Counted from the first letter of the stretch, positions 8,301 to 16,546 are shown. The stretch: DNA of 43,008 nucleotides from Burkholderia sp. IMCC1007 (GCF_027257875.1 NZ_JAPVQY010000067.1:1-43008), one strand, 5' to 3'. The notes: a model not told the origin generated them from the letters alone. Made by a program: numbers and translations.

Positions 8301-8932
8301 GGTCAGCGGAAATGCATGGGGGGATCCGGATGCGATCCGGGTGCCAAGTACCGCACAAGCACGGGTGCCCCACCGGGCCGCACATCAATACATACGGTTC
8401 GCGGCCTTTGCCCATGCGTGCAAATGCAGGATGGCGACGCGTTGCCAACGCAATTGCGCTAGCTTGCCTGCTACGCAGCTAATCCGTACCGCCGAGCCCA
8501 GCGCATTCAGCGCGCCGCCGTTCTGGAGCAATCCCAGTGGTGTCGTACTGAATCTCGGCATGCTTCCACGGGCCGCACCAACACGTCTTCAAAGTCAGTT
8601 GCAGCCAATGCCAAGTATCTGATCGCGATCCTGTAATCGCGGTTGATGAGCGATGTTGATCGGAAATGGCTGATAAATGCCGATTTTTGACGAAACACTG
8701 CCCTCCCTCATATCCCGGTTCTCGGGTACGAAGCGTCGTGTGCTCCACTCGGCCAACACAGCGCGAAATCGTCATAAAAATCTATGCGCATAAAGTCCAC
8801 TCGCGCGACATGCCCGGCAGAGCGGAGAGCAGCCCCTTCGGGGTAATATCGCCGTTCGTCCCGATTTCCCGGTGCGCTTGTCCGCATCCGCTGGCAGTCG
8901 GGGTCTCTTGCATTCCGTGTCCTGCATCGCTC
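8301..8932. other. Intergenic region with no recognised gene
   Basis: About 630 bases between the IS element and the MFS gene. Short frames occur on both strands (for example minus strand 8479-8775) but none shows a recognisable domain, a good ribosome binding site or convincing codon use. It may be decayed sequence left by earlier insertions. Confidence 0.4.
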
Positions 8933-10357
8933 ATGACTGACAGCCCCGCACAAGGTGGTCGGACGACCGACTTCTTGCCGTATCTCGTCGCCGCGACGTT
9001 CTTCATGGAATACCTCGACACGACCGTGATCGCGACCGCGCTGCCGCAAATGGCCCGGTCGTTTGGCGTCGGGCCGAATGCGCTGAGCCTTGGGATGACC
9101 GCCTACATGCTGGCGCTGGCGGTATTCATTCCGATCAGCGGCTGGATCGCGGATCGCTATGGGTCGCGTACGGTGTTCGCGAGTGCGATCGTCGTCTTTA
9201 CCGGCGCGTCGGTGCTGTGCGGGCTGTCTGAAGGCGTGATGTCGTTCACGGCCGCCCGACTGCTGCAGGGTATCGGCGGGGCGATGATGGTGCCGGTGGG
9301 GCGGATGATCGTCGTGCGCAGTACCGAAAAGGCCAAGCTGATGCGGGCGATCGCGACGATCACGTGGCCAGGTATCGTCGCGCCGGTCGTCGGGCCGCCG
9401 ATCGGCGGCTTCATCACGACCTACGCGTCGTGGCGATGGATCTTCCTGTTGAACGTCCCGTTTGGCCTTGCCGCGCTCGTTTGTACCTGGCTGATCGTCC
9501 GGAATACGCGGGCCGACGAGCAACGGCCGCTCGACTGGGTCGGCTTCGTGCTGGCCGGCGGCGCATTGACCTGCCTGCTGCTCGGTACCGAAACGGCCGG
9601 GCAGCAGGATGTCGACTTCACGCGCGCGGGCGTCCTGGTGGGCGCGAGCGTGCTGTTCGGCATCGCCGCATGGCTGCATGCGCGACGCTGCGCGCATCCG
9701 CTGCTCGATTTCACGACGCTGAAAGTGCCGACGTTCTCGGTCACGGTGATCACCGGCTCGATCACGCGGATGGCGATCAACGCCGTGCCGTACCTGCTGC
9801 CGCTGCTGTTCCAGATCGGCTTCGGGCTGTCGCCGTTCCAGTCCGGCCTGTTGTTGCTCGCGAGCGCGCTCGGCAATCTCGGGATGAAAGCCGGTACGTC
9901 GTGGATCCTCGACCGTTACGGCTTTCGGCGTGTCGCGCTCGTCGACGTGACGATCGTCGGCATCTTCACGATCGCATGCGGGTGGCTGACCGCGTCGACG
10001 CCGTTGGCGATCACACTGTTCGTCGTATTCGTCTACGGGCTCACGCGGTCGATGCAGTTCACGACGCTCGCGACGCTGGCTTATGCGGATATCCCCACTC
10101 AGCAGACGAGCGCGGCCAGCACGCTGTGGAGTGCCGCGCAGCAAATGACGATCGGGATGGGGATCGCGTTCGGTGCACTGTCGCTACGGCTCGCGGCATT
10201 GGTGCGGGGCGATGCCGTCGGCATGCATTACGTACTCGACGATTTCCGCTGGGCGTTCGTCGCGGCGGGCGTGCTCGCATTACTGACGTTGCCGGGCTAC
10301 GCACGGCTGGCTTCCGACGCTGGCGACCGGTTGCGTGCCAGCGTGGCGCGAGGCTAG
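8933..10357 (+). CDS. MFS efflux transporter, DHA2 (EmrB/QacA-like, 14-helix) family
   Basis: A 474-residue, very hydrophobic protein. It has the N-terminal DHA2 signature (MEYLDTTVIATALPQMA), motif A in the first cytoplasmic loop (GWIADRYGSRTVF) and a motif C-like antiporter segment (GIVAPVVGPPIGGF). Length and motif spacing fit the 14-helix drug:H+ antiporter family, which exports hydrophobic or cationic compounds across the inner membrane. The ATG at 8933 (MTDSPAQGGRTT) is chosen because the transmembrane region begins shortly after it; longer frames upstream look non-coding. No membrane-fusion or TolC partner is adjacent, so it probably acts alone. Substrate unknown. Confidence 0.88.
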   Translation: MTDSPAQGGRTTDFLPYLVAATFFMEYLDTTVIATALPQMARSFGVGPNALSLGMTAYMLALAVFIPISGWIADRYGSRTVFASAIVVFTGASVLCGLSEGVMSFTAARLLQGIGGAMMVPVGRMIVVRSTEKAKLMRAIATITWPGIVAPVVGPPIGGFITTYASWRWIFLLNVPFGLAALVCTWLIVRNTRADEQRPLDWVGFVLAGGALTCLLLGTETAGQQDVDFTRAGVLVGASVLFGIAAWLHARRCAHPLLDFTTLKVPTFSVTVITGSITRMAINAVPYLLPLLFQIGFGLSPFQSGLLLLASALGNLGMKAGTSWILDRYGFRRVALVDVTIVGIFTIACGWLTASTPLAITLFVVFVYGLTRSMQFTTLATLAYADIPTQQTSAASTLWSAAQQMTIGMGIAFGALSLRLAALVRGDAVGMHYVLDDFRWAFVAAGVLALLTLPGYARLASDAGDRLRASVARG

Positions 10358-10691
10358 ACCGGACTCAAATCGCATTTGCGTTGTGACAGGTGAGTACGCC
10401 TGTTTCTCGGCGCTCACCCGCCGCGCTGATTCGTTGTGGCAGCGGTGGCTTGACCGTCAGCCAATCGGTCGTCTGGCACCGCGGGGAGCGGGCCTTCCAG
10501 GCAGCCATGCTCGGCGGCAATGCTGTTTGAACAATGCCGCGCGGTGCTCGCCAGAGCATGAATCCGGTGCACGATTAGCGGCAGCGGCAGCGGCAGCGCC
10601 AGCGCCAGCGCCAGCGGCACCGGCAGCGGCACCGGCACCGGCACCGGCACCGGCACCGGCACCGGCACCGGCGCGGCTGCCCCGCCTCTCG
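10358..10691. other. Intergenic region dominated by a hexamer repeat
   Basis: The region separates two convergent genes (MFS and 2OG oxygenase). It has no plausible coding frame. Its second half is the GCGGCA/CCGGCA tandem repeat listed separately, and no T-rich terminator was seen. Confidence 0.6.
10578..10673. repeat. Hexanucleotide tandem repeat, 16 units
   Basis: Sixteen contiguous 6-bp units of the form (G/C)CG(G/C)CA. In order they are three GCGGCA, three GCGCCA, then GCGGCA, CCGGCA, GCGGCA, six CCGGCA and a final CCGGCG. The array lies 18 bases beyond the stop codon of the minus-strand oxygenase gene. Such arrays change length by slippage and could serve as a strain-typing locus. Confidence 0.95.
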
Positions 10692-11435
10692 CTACTGCGC
10701 GTCGTGGAAGATGATGCCAACCGTGTGGCGGTGGCCGCTTCGAATTCGGCTCACGCCGTGACGGAGGTTGACGCGATAGACGCCACGGGTTCCCTGCACG
10801 GGCCGGCCGTGTACCGCGAAGATCACCGCGTCCCCTTGTGTCAGCGGCACCACTTCCGCACGCGACTGCATGCGCGGTCGCTGCTCGGTCAACACGAACT
10901 CCCCGCCACTGAAATCGCGGCCCGGCGCCGACAGCAGGATCGCGACCTGCAGCGGGAACACGTGCTCGCCATACAGGTCCTGATGGAGGCAGTTATAGTC
11001 GTCGGCGCCGTATTGCAGGATGAGCGGCGTGGGTCGCGTCTGTCCCGCCGCGTGGCAGCGATCGAGGAACGTCGCATGGTCTTTCGGATAGCGAACGTCG
11101 ATCCCGAGCGCCTGGTTCCAGCGATTCGCGATCGGCGCGAGATGCGGGTAGATCGTCGAGCGCAGCTCGGCGATGACTGCAGGCAGCGGATACGCGAAAT
11201 ACTTGTACTCGCCGCGGCCAAAGCCGTGTCGCGCCATCACGACGCGCGAACGATAGAGCTCATCGCGCGGATAGAGCGACGCGAGTGCATCGCACTCGCT
11301 TGCCGACATCAGCCCCGGCACGCACGCGCATCCGTGGCGATCGAGTTCGGCATCGACGGTCGGCCAGTCGAGCGCGCTCACGCGCCGCGCAATGTCGACG
11401 GATTCGACGGCGGGTTGCAGATCGGCGATGTTCAC
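10692..11435 (-). CDS. 2-oxoglutarate/Fe(II)-dependent oxygenase
   Basis: A 247-residue protein with the jelly-roll iron site: HQD (His151, Asp153) and distal His226 in the pattern HGVSRIRSGHR, where Arg236 should bind 2-oxoglutarate. A GGEF-V segment (178-182) between them is common in prolyl-hydroxylase-like members. The substrate is not known. The start is a GTG at 11435, with GAGG six bases upstream. The neighbours (efflux pump, phosphate transporter) do not point to a pathway. Its stop codon is followed almost directly by the hexamer array. Confidence 0.85.
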   Translation of the reverse strand: MNIADLQPAVESVDIARRVSALDWPTVDAELDRHGCACVPGLMSASECDALASLYPRDELYRSRVVMARHGFGRGEYKYFAYPLPAVIAELRSTIYPHLAPIANRWNQALGIDVRYPKDHATFLDRCHAAGQTRPTPLILQYGADDYNCLHQDLYGEHVFPLQVAILLSAPGRDFSGGEFVLTEQRPRMQSRAEVVPLTQGDAVIFAVHGRPVQGTRGVYRVNLRHGVSRIRSGHRHTVGIIFHDAQ

Positions 11436-11788
11436 GGGGTACCTCGTTCGTTAGCGATGTGGCGTCGTACAGGCGTGCGAGCTATCGGCAGCGAAGCATC
11501 GAGCGTGCCGCGATGCGCAGTCGGTCGTTGTGGAAAGCGCGGCGACGTGATGTCGGCAAGCCCCGCGCATGCCTGCGTCCACGGTGAAAGGCGATGAACT
11601 CAGTCTAATGTCGTCCGTGCGACGACGCGCTCCAGATCTTGCTCTTCAATCCGGAAAGAACGGGCGGGTGTGGCGCGAGCATCCGGCGACGGTGGTACGG
11701 CGTGTCGGCGACGTTGACGCGGCGATGAGCGGGATGGACTTCGCTCAGCGCGAGCGAAACGGAAAGATTCCGACGCGAAGAGGAGAAC

Positions 11789-11892
11789 CGAAGCGCCGAA
11801 GCACCGAAGCACCGAAGCACCGAAGACCCGAAGACCCGAAGACCCGAAGCGCCGAAGCGCCGAAGCGCCGAAGCGCCGAAGCGCCGAAGAAC
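11789..11892. repeat. Octanucleotide tandem repeat, 13 units
   Basis: Thirteen exact-length 8-bp units beginning CGAAG, followed by a variable triplet. In order the triplets are one CGC, three CAC, three ACC, five CGC and one AAC. The blockwise order suggests successive local duplications. A period of 8 is not a multiple of three, so the array is unlikely to be coding. Confidence 0.95.
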
Positions 11893-11908
11893 CGACATCG
11901 AATCTTCC

Positions 11909-11942
11909 GCGGCGAGCGGCCGATCCCCCGGCCGCTCGCCGC
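11909..11942 (-). terminator. Large hairpin downstream of the phosphate transporter gene
   Basis: A perfect 14-bp stem (11909-11922 with 11929-11942, core GCGGCGAGCGGCCG) closes a 6-base loop. It begins 8 bases past the stop codon of the minus-strand pit gene, where a terminator is expected. No U tract follows, so it may act instead as an RNA 3'-end stabiliser or weak terminator. Confidence 0.55.
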
Positions 11943-11949
11943 TTCCCGC

Positions 11950-13542
11950 TCAGGCGACCGAGCGGAACAACCAGTAAAGTCCGCCGGCCAGCGCGATCGA
12001 TGCCGGCAACGTCAGCACCCACGCGAGCACGAGGCTGCGCACCGTGCTCCACTGCAGCCCGGATCCGTTCGCCGCCATCGTGCCCGCGACGCCCGACGAC
12101 AGCACGTGCGTCGTCGACACCGGCAACCCGTACGCATCGGCGGCGCCGATCGTCAGCATCGCGACGAGCTCGGCCGATGCACCCTGTCCGTACGTCAGAT
12201 GCTGCTTGCCGATTTTCTCGCCGACGGTCACGACGATCCGCTTCCAGCCAACCATCGTGCCGAGACCCAGCGCGATCGCGACGGCGACCTTCACCCAGGT
12301 CGGAATGAACTTGGTCGCGTGGTCGAGCTGCTTGCGGTAGTTGTCGATCGCGAGCTTGTCGTCGGCGGAGAATGCCGGCTGTCCCGACTTCTCGATCAGG
12401 CGAATCGCTTCGGACACCAGATACATCGTGTTGCGCACGTTGTCGACGTCGCCTTGCGGCACGGCCGCCATCGAGCCCGACGAACCGACCGCGGTCGCCA
12501 GCGACGCGGACAGTTGCTGCAGGCCCGGCAGCACGGCCGGCGTTATCTCGCGGCGCTGCACGAAGTGTTCGACGTCGGCGCGCGGATTCGCGGACGGTGC
12601 GACGCCGTTCGAGTATTTCGCGAACGTCGCGGCGGCCTGGTTCGCGACGGCGACGAACGTCTGCGACTCGGCCGGCGTGACGGCCTTGTTCAGCGCATAC
12701 GCGGTCGGCACCGTGCCGATCAGGATCAGCATGATGAGGCCCATCCCTTTCTGCCCGTCGTTCGACCCGTGCGCGAACGACACGCCGGTGCAGGTGAGGA
12801 TCAGCAGGCAGCGAACCCAGAACGGCGGCGGCTGGTCCTTCGGCGGCTCCTGGTACAGCTCCGGAACCCGGACGACGGCCTTCAGCGCGAGCAGCAGCAG
12901 CGACGCGCACAGGAAGCCGACGATCGGCGAGAACAGCAGCGACTTGCCGACGCCGAGCGCCTGGCCCCAGTCGACACCGCTCGTGCCGGACGGGCCGTGC
13001 ATCAACTGGTTCATCAGCCCGACGCCGATGATCGAGCCGATCAGCGTATGCGAGCTCGACGACGGCAACCCGAAGTACCAGGTCGCGAGGTTCCACACGA
13101 TCGCGGCGATCAGCAGCGCGAACACCATCGCGAAGCCCGAGCCGCTGCCGACCTGCAGGATCAGCTCGACCGGCAGCAACTGCAGGATGCCGAAAGCGAC
13201 GGCGCCGCTCGAAACCATCACGCCGAGGAAGTTCCACATGCCGGACCAGATCACCGCGACGTTCGGCGTCAGCGAGTGCGTATAGATCACGGTCGCGACC
13301 GCATTCGCGGTGTCGTGGAAGCCGTTGACGAACTCGAAGCCGAGCGCGATCAGCAGCGCGGCGCCGAGCATCAGATACGGGAACAGCGATCCTTCGCGGA
13401 CCGGCGACAGATCGGCAACCAGGTGGGTGGCGATATAGACGGCGCCAATCGCGAGCACCAGCAGGAAGGCGGCATAGCCGACCTGCCGGGTGCGTTCGGC
13501 GGAGCCGCGAGGATTGGCGGCGGACGAAGCAGGTTGATTCAT
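11950..13542 (-). CDS. pit: PiT-family low-affinity inorganic phosphate transporter
   Basis: A 530-residue membrane protein with both PiT signature repeats: GFHDTANAVATVIYT in the N-terminal half and GSNDGQKGMGL in the C-terminal half, related by the internal duplication of the family. It moves phosphate, probably as a metal-phosphate complex, across the inner membrane using the proton gradient. A long hydrophilic segment lies between the two halves, as in E. coli PitA. The ATG at 13542 is followed by a polar N-terminus and then the first helix. No phoU-like partner gene is adjacent, so the gene appears to be transcribed alone. Confidence 0.93.
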   Translation of the reverse strand: MNQPASSAANPRGSAERTRQVGYAAFLLVLAIGAVYIATHLVADLSPVREGSLFPYLMLGAALLIALGFEFVNGFHDTANAVATVIYTHSLTPNVAVIWSGMWNFLGVMVSSGAVAFGILQLLPVELILQVGSGSGFAMVFALLIAAIVWNLATWYFGLPSSSSHTLIGSIIGVGLMNQLMHGPSGTSGVDWGQALGVGKSLLFSPIVGFLCASLLLLALKAVVRVPELYQEPPKDQPPPFWVRCLLILTCTGVSFAHGSNDGQKGMGLIMLILIGTVPTAYALNKAVTPAESQTFVAVANQAAATFAKYSNGVAPSANPRADVEHFVQRREITPAVLPGLQQLSASLATAVGSSGSMAAVPQGDVDNVRNTMYLVSEAIRLIEKSGQPAFSADDKLAIDNYRKQLDHATKFIPTWVKVAVAIALGLGTMVGWKRIVVTVGEKIGKQHLTYGQGASAELVAMLTIGAADAYGLPVSTTHVLSSGVAGTMAANGSGLQWSTVRSLVLAWVLTLPASIALAGGLYWLFRSVA

Positions 13543-13722
13543 GGCGGCATCTCGGAAGGGAATCGCGTCCGATCCTAGCTTCGGCTACCCGTCAGTTTGA
13601 TGACAGTCGGGACGACGAATCGCCTCCTTGCAGATGTGTAAGAAACGCGTGCGCAGCCTTTTGCGATGGATGCAGCCGTGCTGCGCCGGCCCGCATCGTC
13701 AGCCCGATTGCGGGCAGCGGAC

Positions 13723-14358
13723 TTACACGCCGGTATCGCGCGTGTCGTCGTCGGCCGTCAACGTCCATCCGTCCGTCGACCTGACGAGTGCCGTGCACGA
13801 CAGCGGTGCGATATCGATGCGCATCGTGGCCCGCGGCTCCATCGGCAGCGCATGCGCGATGGCTGCGCGAATGATCGCCGCATGCGCGATCGCAACGACG
13901 TCGCGATCGGGCGGCAGGCCGTCGAGCCATGTGCCGACGCGGCTTGTGACGTCCTCGAACGATTCGCCGCCGTGCGGCGACGCGCGCGGATCGCCGAGCC
14001 ATGCGCCGAGTTTGTCCGGCAAGTCGCGCGCGAGGTCCTGCAGTCGCTTGCCGCGCCAGCGGCCGTAGTCGACATCGCGAAGCGCCTCGTCGAGCCGCGC
14101 GCGTAGCCCGAGCGCATCGGCGGTCTGTCGCGCGCAACGCGCGGGACTGGTCAGCGCGATCACGTGAGGTCCGCCGGTGAACCGCTCGCGCACCGACGCG
14201 GCGTCGGCCAGCCCGTGCGCGTCGAGTGGATCGTCGTCGGGAAACGTGCCGGTGCGCATCGCACGGGTCGATGCATGCGCGATCAGGCGCAACGAGACAG
14301 GCTGGATCATGTCGGTGGTCGATTGGTCGAGGCGGTAGTGCGCGGCAGTGCCGATCAT
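13723..14358 (-). CDS. Histidine phosphatase superfamily protein with degenerate RHG motif
   Basis: A 211-residue protein with the phosphoglycerate-mutase/CobC-like layout: first motif LRLIAHASTRAMRTG, DVDYGRWRG, HGGESFEDV and a final AIAHAAIIR. The usual RHG is AHA, so the catalytic His is kept but the preceding Arg is lost; the second-half motif is also AHA instead of THG. The ATG at 14358 is preceded by GAAGG at good spacing; an internal ATG at 14310 would remove 16 residues and is the alternative start. It is divergent from the riboswitch-controlled cbtBA genes, which suggests a role in cobalamin metabolism, but the substrate is unknown. Activity may be lost or altered. Confidence 0.75.
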   Translation of the reverse strand: MIGTAAHYRLDQSTTDMIQPVSLRLIAHASTRAMRTGTFPDDDPLDAHGLADAASVRERFTGGPHVIALTSPARCARQTADALGLRARLDEALRDVDYGRWRGKRLQDLARDLPDKLGAWLGDPRASPHGGESFEDVTSRVGTWLDGLPPDRDVVAIAHAAIIRAAIAHALPMEPRATMRIDIAPLSCTALVRSTDGWTLTADDDTRDTGV

Positions 14359-14399
14359 GCGCGGGCCTTCAATACGCGAACGTTCGCGCGTACAATTCG

Positions 14400-14490
14400 C
14401 CCGATACGAAACGTGGAAGCCGGTGCAATTCCGGCGCGGTCGCGCCACTGTAACCGGGGAATCGATGATCCCGGAAGCCAGACCTGCGTT
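14400..14490 (+). promoter_or_regulatory. Cobalamin (adenosylcobalamin-type) riboswitch
   Basis: Core elements are in order: a GCCGGTGCAATTCCGGC stem-loop, GCGGTCGCGCCACTGTAA, an internal hairpin around GGGGAATCGATGATCCC, and GAAGCCAGACCTGCG as the B12-box-like closing strand. It lies 48 bases before the cbtB start. A GGGG/CCCC hairpin (14514-14528) abuts the GAGG ribosome binding site at about 14527-14532, so bound cobalamin most likely blocks translation of cbtB. Boundaries are approximate. Confidence 0.88.
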
Positions 14491-14538
14491 CGTACCCATC
14501 CATCATTTGTCGGGGCGCGATTCCCCTGAGGTGCATCC

Positions 14539-14748
14539 ATGAGCGAAGCAGTGCTGAAGCCGGCGGTCGTGCCGGCGCCCATCCCCGTCCGCGAACTGCT
14601 GCCGTGGGCCATCTTCGTCGGTCTGATCTTGCTGCTCGCACTCTATTTCGTCGGCGCGGAACAGGGCGCGACGTCGCTCGTGCCGGGCATGTACGTCCAC
14701 GAATTCGTGCACGACGGCCGCCATCTGCTCGGCTTTCCCTGCCACTGA
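14539..14748 (+). CDS. cbtB: CbtB, cobalt transporter small subunit
   Basis: A 69-residue protein with one transmembrane helix (LPWAIFVGLILLLALYFVG) and a His-rich C-terminus (MYVHEFVHDGRHLLGFPCH), the hallmark of CbtB. It is thought to work with CbtA in cobalt uptake at the inner membrane for cobalamin synthesis. It is the first gene after the cobalamin riboswitch, is led by GAGGTGCATCC, and is followed 10 bases later by cbtA. The conserved His residues probably bind the metal. Confidence 0.9.
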   Translation: MSEAVLKPAVVPAPIPVRELLPWAIFVGLILLLALYFVGAEQGATSLVPGMYVHEFVHDGRHLLGFPCH

Positions 14749-14758
14749 CGCGGAGTAG

Positions 14759-15484
14759 ATGATGGTCGGAAAGCTGCTCATGCGCGGGATGCTCGCAGGC
14801 ATCGCCGCGGGCCTCCTCACGTTTGGTTTCGCTAAAATCGTCGGCGAACCGCAAGTCGATCAGGCGATCTCCGTCGAAGAAAAAACCGCCGCCGCTCAAG
14901 GCGAGGCACCGGAGCCCGAGCTGGTCAGCCGCCACACGCAGGCGGGCCTCGGGCTGCTGACGGGCGTCGTGACCTACGGCGCGGCATTCGGCGGGCTGTT
15001 CTCGCTGGTCTTCGCGTATGCGTACGGACGCGGCAGCCGCCTGCCGGCACGGCCGCTGGCCGCGTGGCTCGCGCTGGCGGCGTTCGTCGCGCTCGTGATC
15101 GTGCCGAATCTCAAGTACCCGGCCAATCCGCCGTCGGTCGGCGACCCCGATACCATCGGCTATCGCACGGGCCTGTTCTTCCTGATGATCGCGATCTCGG
15201 TCGCGACGATGGTGTTCTCGGTCGGCGTGCGCCGCCATCTGGTGGCGAAGCTCGGGCAGTGGAACGCGTCGATCGTCGCCGGGCTCGTGTTCATCGCGAT
15301 CATCGCGGCCGTCCAGATCGGGCTGCCGTCGGTCAGCGAACTGCCGGCCGATTTCCCGGCGGCCTTGCTGTGGAAGTTCCGCGTGGCGGCCATCGGCATG
15401 CAGGTGATCATGTGGACGACGATCGGCCTGCTGTTCGGCGCGTGGGTCGAGCGCGGCGAACGCGCCGGCATGCGCGCCGCCTGA
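14759..15484 (+). CDS. cbtA: CbtA, cobalt transporter subunit
   Basis: A 241-residue membrane protein with about five to six predicted helices: LLTFGFAKIVGEP near the start, GLLTGVVTYGAAFGGLFSLV, LALAAFVALVIVPNLKYPAN and a GYRTGLFFLMIAISVATMVF segment. The motif PNLKYPANPPSVGDPDTIGY is typical of CbtA. It forms the riboswitch-regulated cobalt uptake pair with CbtB. The ATG at 14759 has a GGAG ribosome binding site four bases upstream and a second in-frame ATG right after it. It is the last gene of the two-gene operon; the next gene, metR, is convergent. Confidence 0.9.
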   Translation: MMVGKLLMRGMLAGIAAGLLTFGFAKIVGEPQVDQAISVEEKTAAAQGEAPEPELVSRHTQAGLGLLTGVVTYGAAFGGLFSLVFAYAYGRGSRLPARPLAAWLALAAFVALVIVPNLKYPANPPSVGDPDTIGYRTGLFFLMIAISVATMVFSVGVRRHLVAKLGQWNASIVAGLVFIAIIAAVQIGLPSVSELPADFPAALLWKFRVAAIGMQVIMWTTIGLLFGAWVERGERAGMRAA

Positions 15485-15508
15485 CGCGCGGGGCGACCGC
15501 GGGCGCGC

Positions 15509-16417
15509 CTAGCGCAGCATGCGCGGCGCGCTCCACGTCGATTCGCGCGCGAGGGCGACGAACGCGGCCAGATAGTCGATCGCTGCATCCGCTTCGCGGA
15601 TGCCGAGGAAGATCTGCTTCGCGATTCCGTTCCTGCCCAGCTTGACGGGCACGACCGGCATCCGGTCCGCGTATTCGTCGGCGAGCCACCTCGGCAGCGC
15701 GGCCACGCCGCGCCCGCTCGCGACCATCTGCAGCATGATGTCGGTTGTCTCGATCGACTTGTGGCGCCGCGGCACGATGCCGGCCGGCGTCAGGAACTGG
15801 TTGTAGATGTCGAGCCGGTCGGTTTCGACCGGGTACGTGATCAAAATTTCGTCGCCGAGCTGTTCGGGCGTCACGTAGTCCGCGTTCGCGAACCGGTGCG
15901 AATCCGCGACCACCAGCACCTGCTCGTAGTCGAACACGGGATCGAAGCGCAGCCCCGGCTTGTTCAGCGGATCGGGCGTCACCAGCACGTCGATGTCGTA
16001 ACCGAACAGCGCGCCGATCCCGCCGAACTGGAAGCGCTGCTTCACGTCGACGTCGACGTCGGGCCAGCGCGACAGGTACGGCGACACGACCTTCAGCAGC
16101 CACTGGTAGCACGGGTGACACTCCATCCCGATGCGCAGCGTGCCGCGCTCGCCCTTCGCGTACTGCTTCATTCGCTCCTCGGCGAGCTCGAACTGCGGCA
16201 GCAGCCGGTTCGCCAGCTTCAGCAGATACTGGCCGCCCTGCGTGAGCCGCAGCCCGCGGCCTTCCCGGTCCCAGATCGGCGTGCCGAGCTGCTGCTCGAC
16301 TTTCCTGACGGTATGGCTGAGCGCCGATTGCGTGAGGTGCAGTGCGTTGGCCGCCGCGGTCAGCGAGCCCTGGCGCTCGACTTCACGGATCACGACGAGA
16401 TGGAATCGTTCCAGCAT
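15509..16417 (-). CDS. metR: MetR, LysR-type regulator of methionine synthesis
   Basis: A 302-residue LysR-type regulator with the N-terminal winged helix (GSLTAAANALHLTQSALSHT, residues about 17-36). Its effector domain contains ECHPCYQWLL, which closely resembles the MetR pattern ECHSCIQWL. MetR binds DNA with homocysteine as co-inducer and activates metE. It is divergent from metE across 129 bases that hold ATGAAAT-type repeats, so it probably represses itself and activates metE from there. Length agrees with E. coli MetR (317). Confidence 0.92.
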   Translation of the reverse strand: MLERFHLVVIREVERQGSLTAAANALHLTQSALSHTVRKVEQQLGTPIWDREGRGLRLTQGGQYLLKLANRLLPQFELAEERMKQYAKGERGTLRIGMECHPCYQWLLKVVSPYLSRWPDVDVDVKQRFQFGGIGALFGYDIDVLVTPDPLNKPGLRFDPVFDYEQVLVVADSHRFANADYVTPEQLGDEILITYPVETDRLDIYNQFLTPAGIVPRRHKSIETTDIMLQMVASGRGVAALPRWLADEYADRMPVVPVKLGRNGIAKQIFLGIREADAAIDYLAAFVALARESTWSAPRMLR

Positions 16418-16546
16418 GGCTATCGCTTACCCCAACAGATACATGAACAAATTTAATGGTTGAATGAAATAATGCCATTTTATTTCATGAGATGAAATCC
16501 CTATGATGACTGCCGGATCTTCAATTCTTCTCTGGACGGCAGCTTC
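16418..16546. promoter_or_regulatory. metR-metE intergenic operator region
   Basis: The region is AT-rich compared with its surroundings. ATGAAATAA (16464-16472) and TTATTTCAT (16480-16488) form a perfect 9-bp inverted repeat with a 7-base spacer. The second arm overlaps ATTTCAT-GAG-ATGAAAT (16482-16498). The half-sites agree with the TGAA/TTCA half-sites known for MetR. Confidence 0.75.

Larger units (their letters stand above)
7130..8330 (+). mobile_element. IS3-family (IS407-like group) insertion sequence, inactive
   Basis: OrfA and the broken OrfB together define one insertion sequence of about 1.2 kb. The ends given are estimates. Weakly matching ends TGGATTTGCC (from 7144) and TGCATTTCCG (reading inward from about 8316 on the other strand) are possible inverted repeats, but the match is poor and no target duplication was found. 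The element lies between the type VI block and the core-like genes that follow. Confidence 0.7.
11436..11949. other. Intergenic region with an octamer repeat and a large hairpin
   Basis: About 510 bases without a convincing gene between the oxygenase start and the end of the phosphate transporter gene, both on the minus strand. It should hold the oxygenase promoter, which I could not place. It contains the 13-unit octamer array and a 14-bp perfect hairpin, listed separately. Confidence 0.6.

Noticed and set aside
7144..8316. Exact inverted repeat ends for the IS element
   Set aside because: Only about eight of eleven terminal bases match, and no flanking target duplication was found, so ends are left approximate.
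8479..8775. Gene on the minus strand between the IS element and the MFS gene
   Set aside because: No domain, no ribosome binding site and no convincing codon use.
11789..11892. Possible CRISPR array
   Set aside because: Contiguous 8-bp units have no spacers, and no cas genes are present.
11569..13578. A 669-codon open frame opposite the Pit transporter gene, running through the octamer array
   Set aside because: The Pit signatures are on the other strand, and the frame is low complexity across the repeat.
16418..16546. Cobalamin riboswitch in front of metE
   Set aside because: The gap is only 129 bases and contains MetR-like repeats, with no B12 box.
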